Origin: Cellvibrionales bacterium UBA3090
Lineage (GTDB): Bacteria > Pseudomonadota > Gammaproteobacteria > Pseudomonadales > Porticoccaceae
DNA length: 5,374 nt
Assembly (NCBI GenBank): GCA_002367235.1
Contig: DFBC01000041.1
Location: forward strand, 1-5,374
Reading direction: 5' to 3'
How positions within the stretch are numbered: the stretch's first letter is position 1; each line of letters opens with the position of its first letter. The notes below the pieces were generated by a model that saw nothing but the letters and a program-made list of their open reading frames with translations, did not search any database and was not told where the DNA came from. Shown piece by piece: positions 5,328-5,374 of this stretch. The translations under genes were made by a program, and so were the position numbers.

Positions 5328-5374
5328 ATGGACAAACAACATTTGGTGATTTTTGATACAACCTTGCGTGATGG
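5328..5374 (+). CDS. leuA: 2-isopropylmalate synthase, N terminus (partial, cut by window end)
   Basis: ATG 5328 opens 15 complete codons reading MDKQHLVIFDTTLRD, with the next codon beginning GG. FDTTLRDG is the first conserved block of the DRE-TIM metallolyase family, whose Asp binds the divalent metal. The close spacing to the start matches the short, E. coli-like LeuA, which condenses 2-oxoisovalerate with acetyl-CoA to begin leucine synthesis. Homocitrate and citramalate synthases share this block, so the fragment alone does not decide; the Leu-rich leader peptide and the IlvIHC neighbours make LeuA much the likeliest. AGGAGA (5314-5319) lies eight bases before the ATG. Confidence 0.85.
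   Translation, partial: MDKQHLVIFDTTLRD

Noticed and set aside
5117..5356. A 79-codon frame starting at GTG 5117 with a hydrophobic, lipobox-like N terminus (LVSC).
   Set aside because: It is the shifted frame of the Leu-rich leader, runs through the leuA ribosome binding site into leuA, and lacks a ribosome binding site of its own. The hydrophobicity comes from the overlapping CTG/CTC/CTT codons.

Overview
The window looks like a chromosomal housekeeping locus of a gammaproteobacterium. Both acetolactate synthase subunits and the 338-residue class I ketol-acid reductoisomerase match, from memory, the Pseudomonas/Cellvibrio type almost residue for residue. The membrane-type PssA beside ilvC, together with a short DUF4124 gene and an E. 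coli-like LeuA start, suggests Cellvibrionales or a close relative; this placement is an inference, not a search result. I see no mobile element, tRNA, rRNA or CRISPR array.

Layout. Bases 1-143 (minus strand) hold the N-terminal part of a small exported DUF4124 protein, with a candidate promoter at 178-207. Bases 144-530 form a divergent intergenic region carrying a candidate ilvI promoter (260-288), several hairpins, a 14-bp palindrome and a short Val/Ile-rich reading frame that ends on the ilvI ribosome binding site. Then come ilvI (531-2267, GTG start), ilvH (2267-2758, overlapping by one base) and ilvC (2861-3877), closed by a strong intrinsic terminator (3907-3936). The 273-base gap before pssA contains a long imperfect hairpin (3960-4013) and possible promoters. 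pssA covers 4151-4957. The 370-base gap after it contains a candidate leuA promoter, a Leu-rich leader peptide (5122-5181) and mutually exclusive hairpins, then the first 15 codons of leuA (5328 onward, cut by the window end).

How it works together. IlvI and IlvH make acetolactate and acetohydroxybutyrate from pyruvate and 2-oxobutyrate. IlvC isomerises and reduces them towards valine, isoleucine and the 2-oxoisovalerate that LeuA uses as the first step to leucine. PssA makes phosphatidylserine for phosphatidylethanolamine and is an unrelated but syntenic neighbour. The most interesting material is regulatory: leuA has a classical-looking leucine leader peptide with attenuator-like pairing, and ilvI has a less certain branched-chain leader peptide whose stop codon is embedded in the ilvI Shine-Dalgarno sequence. 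No wholly new system is evident.
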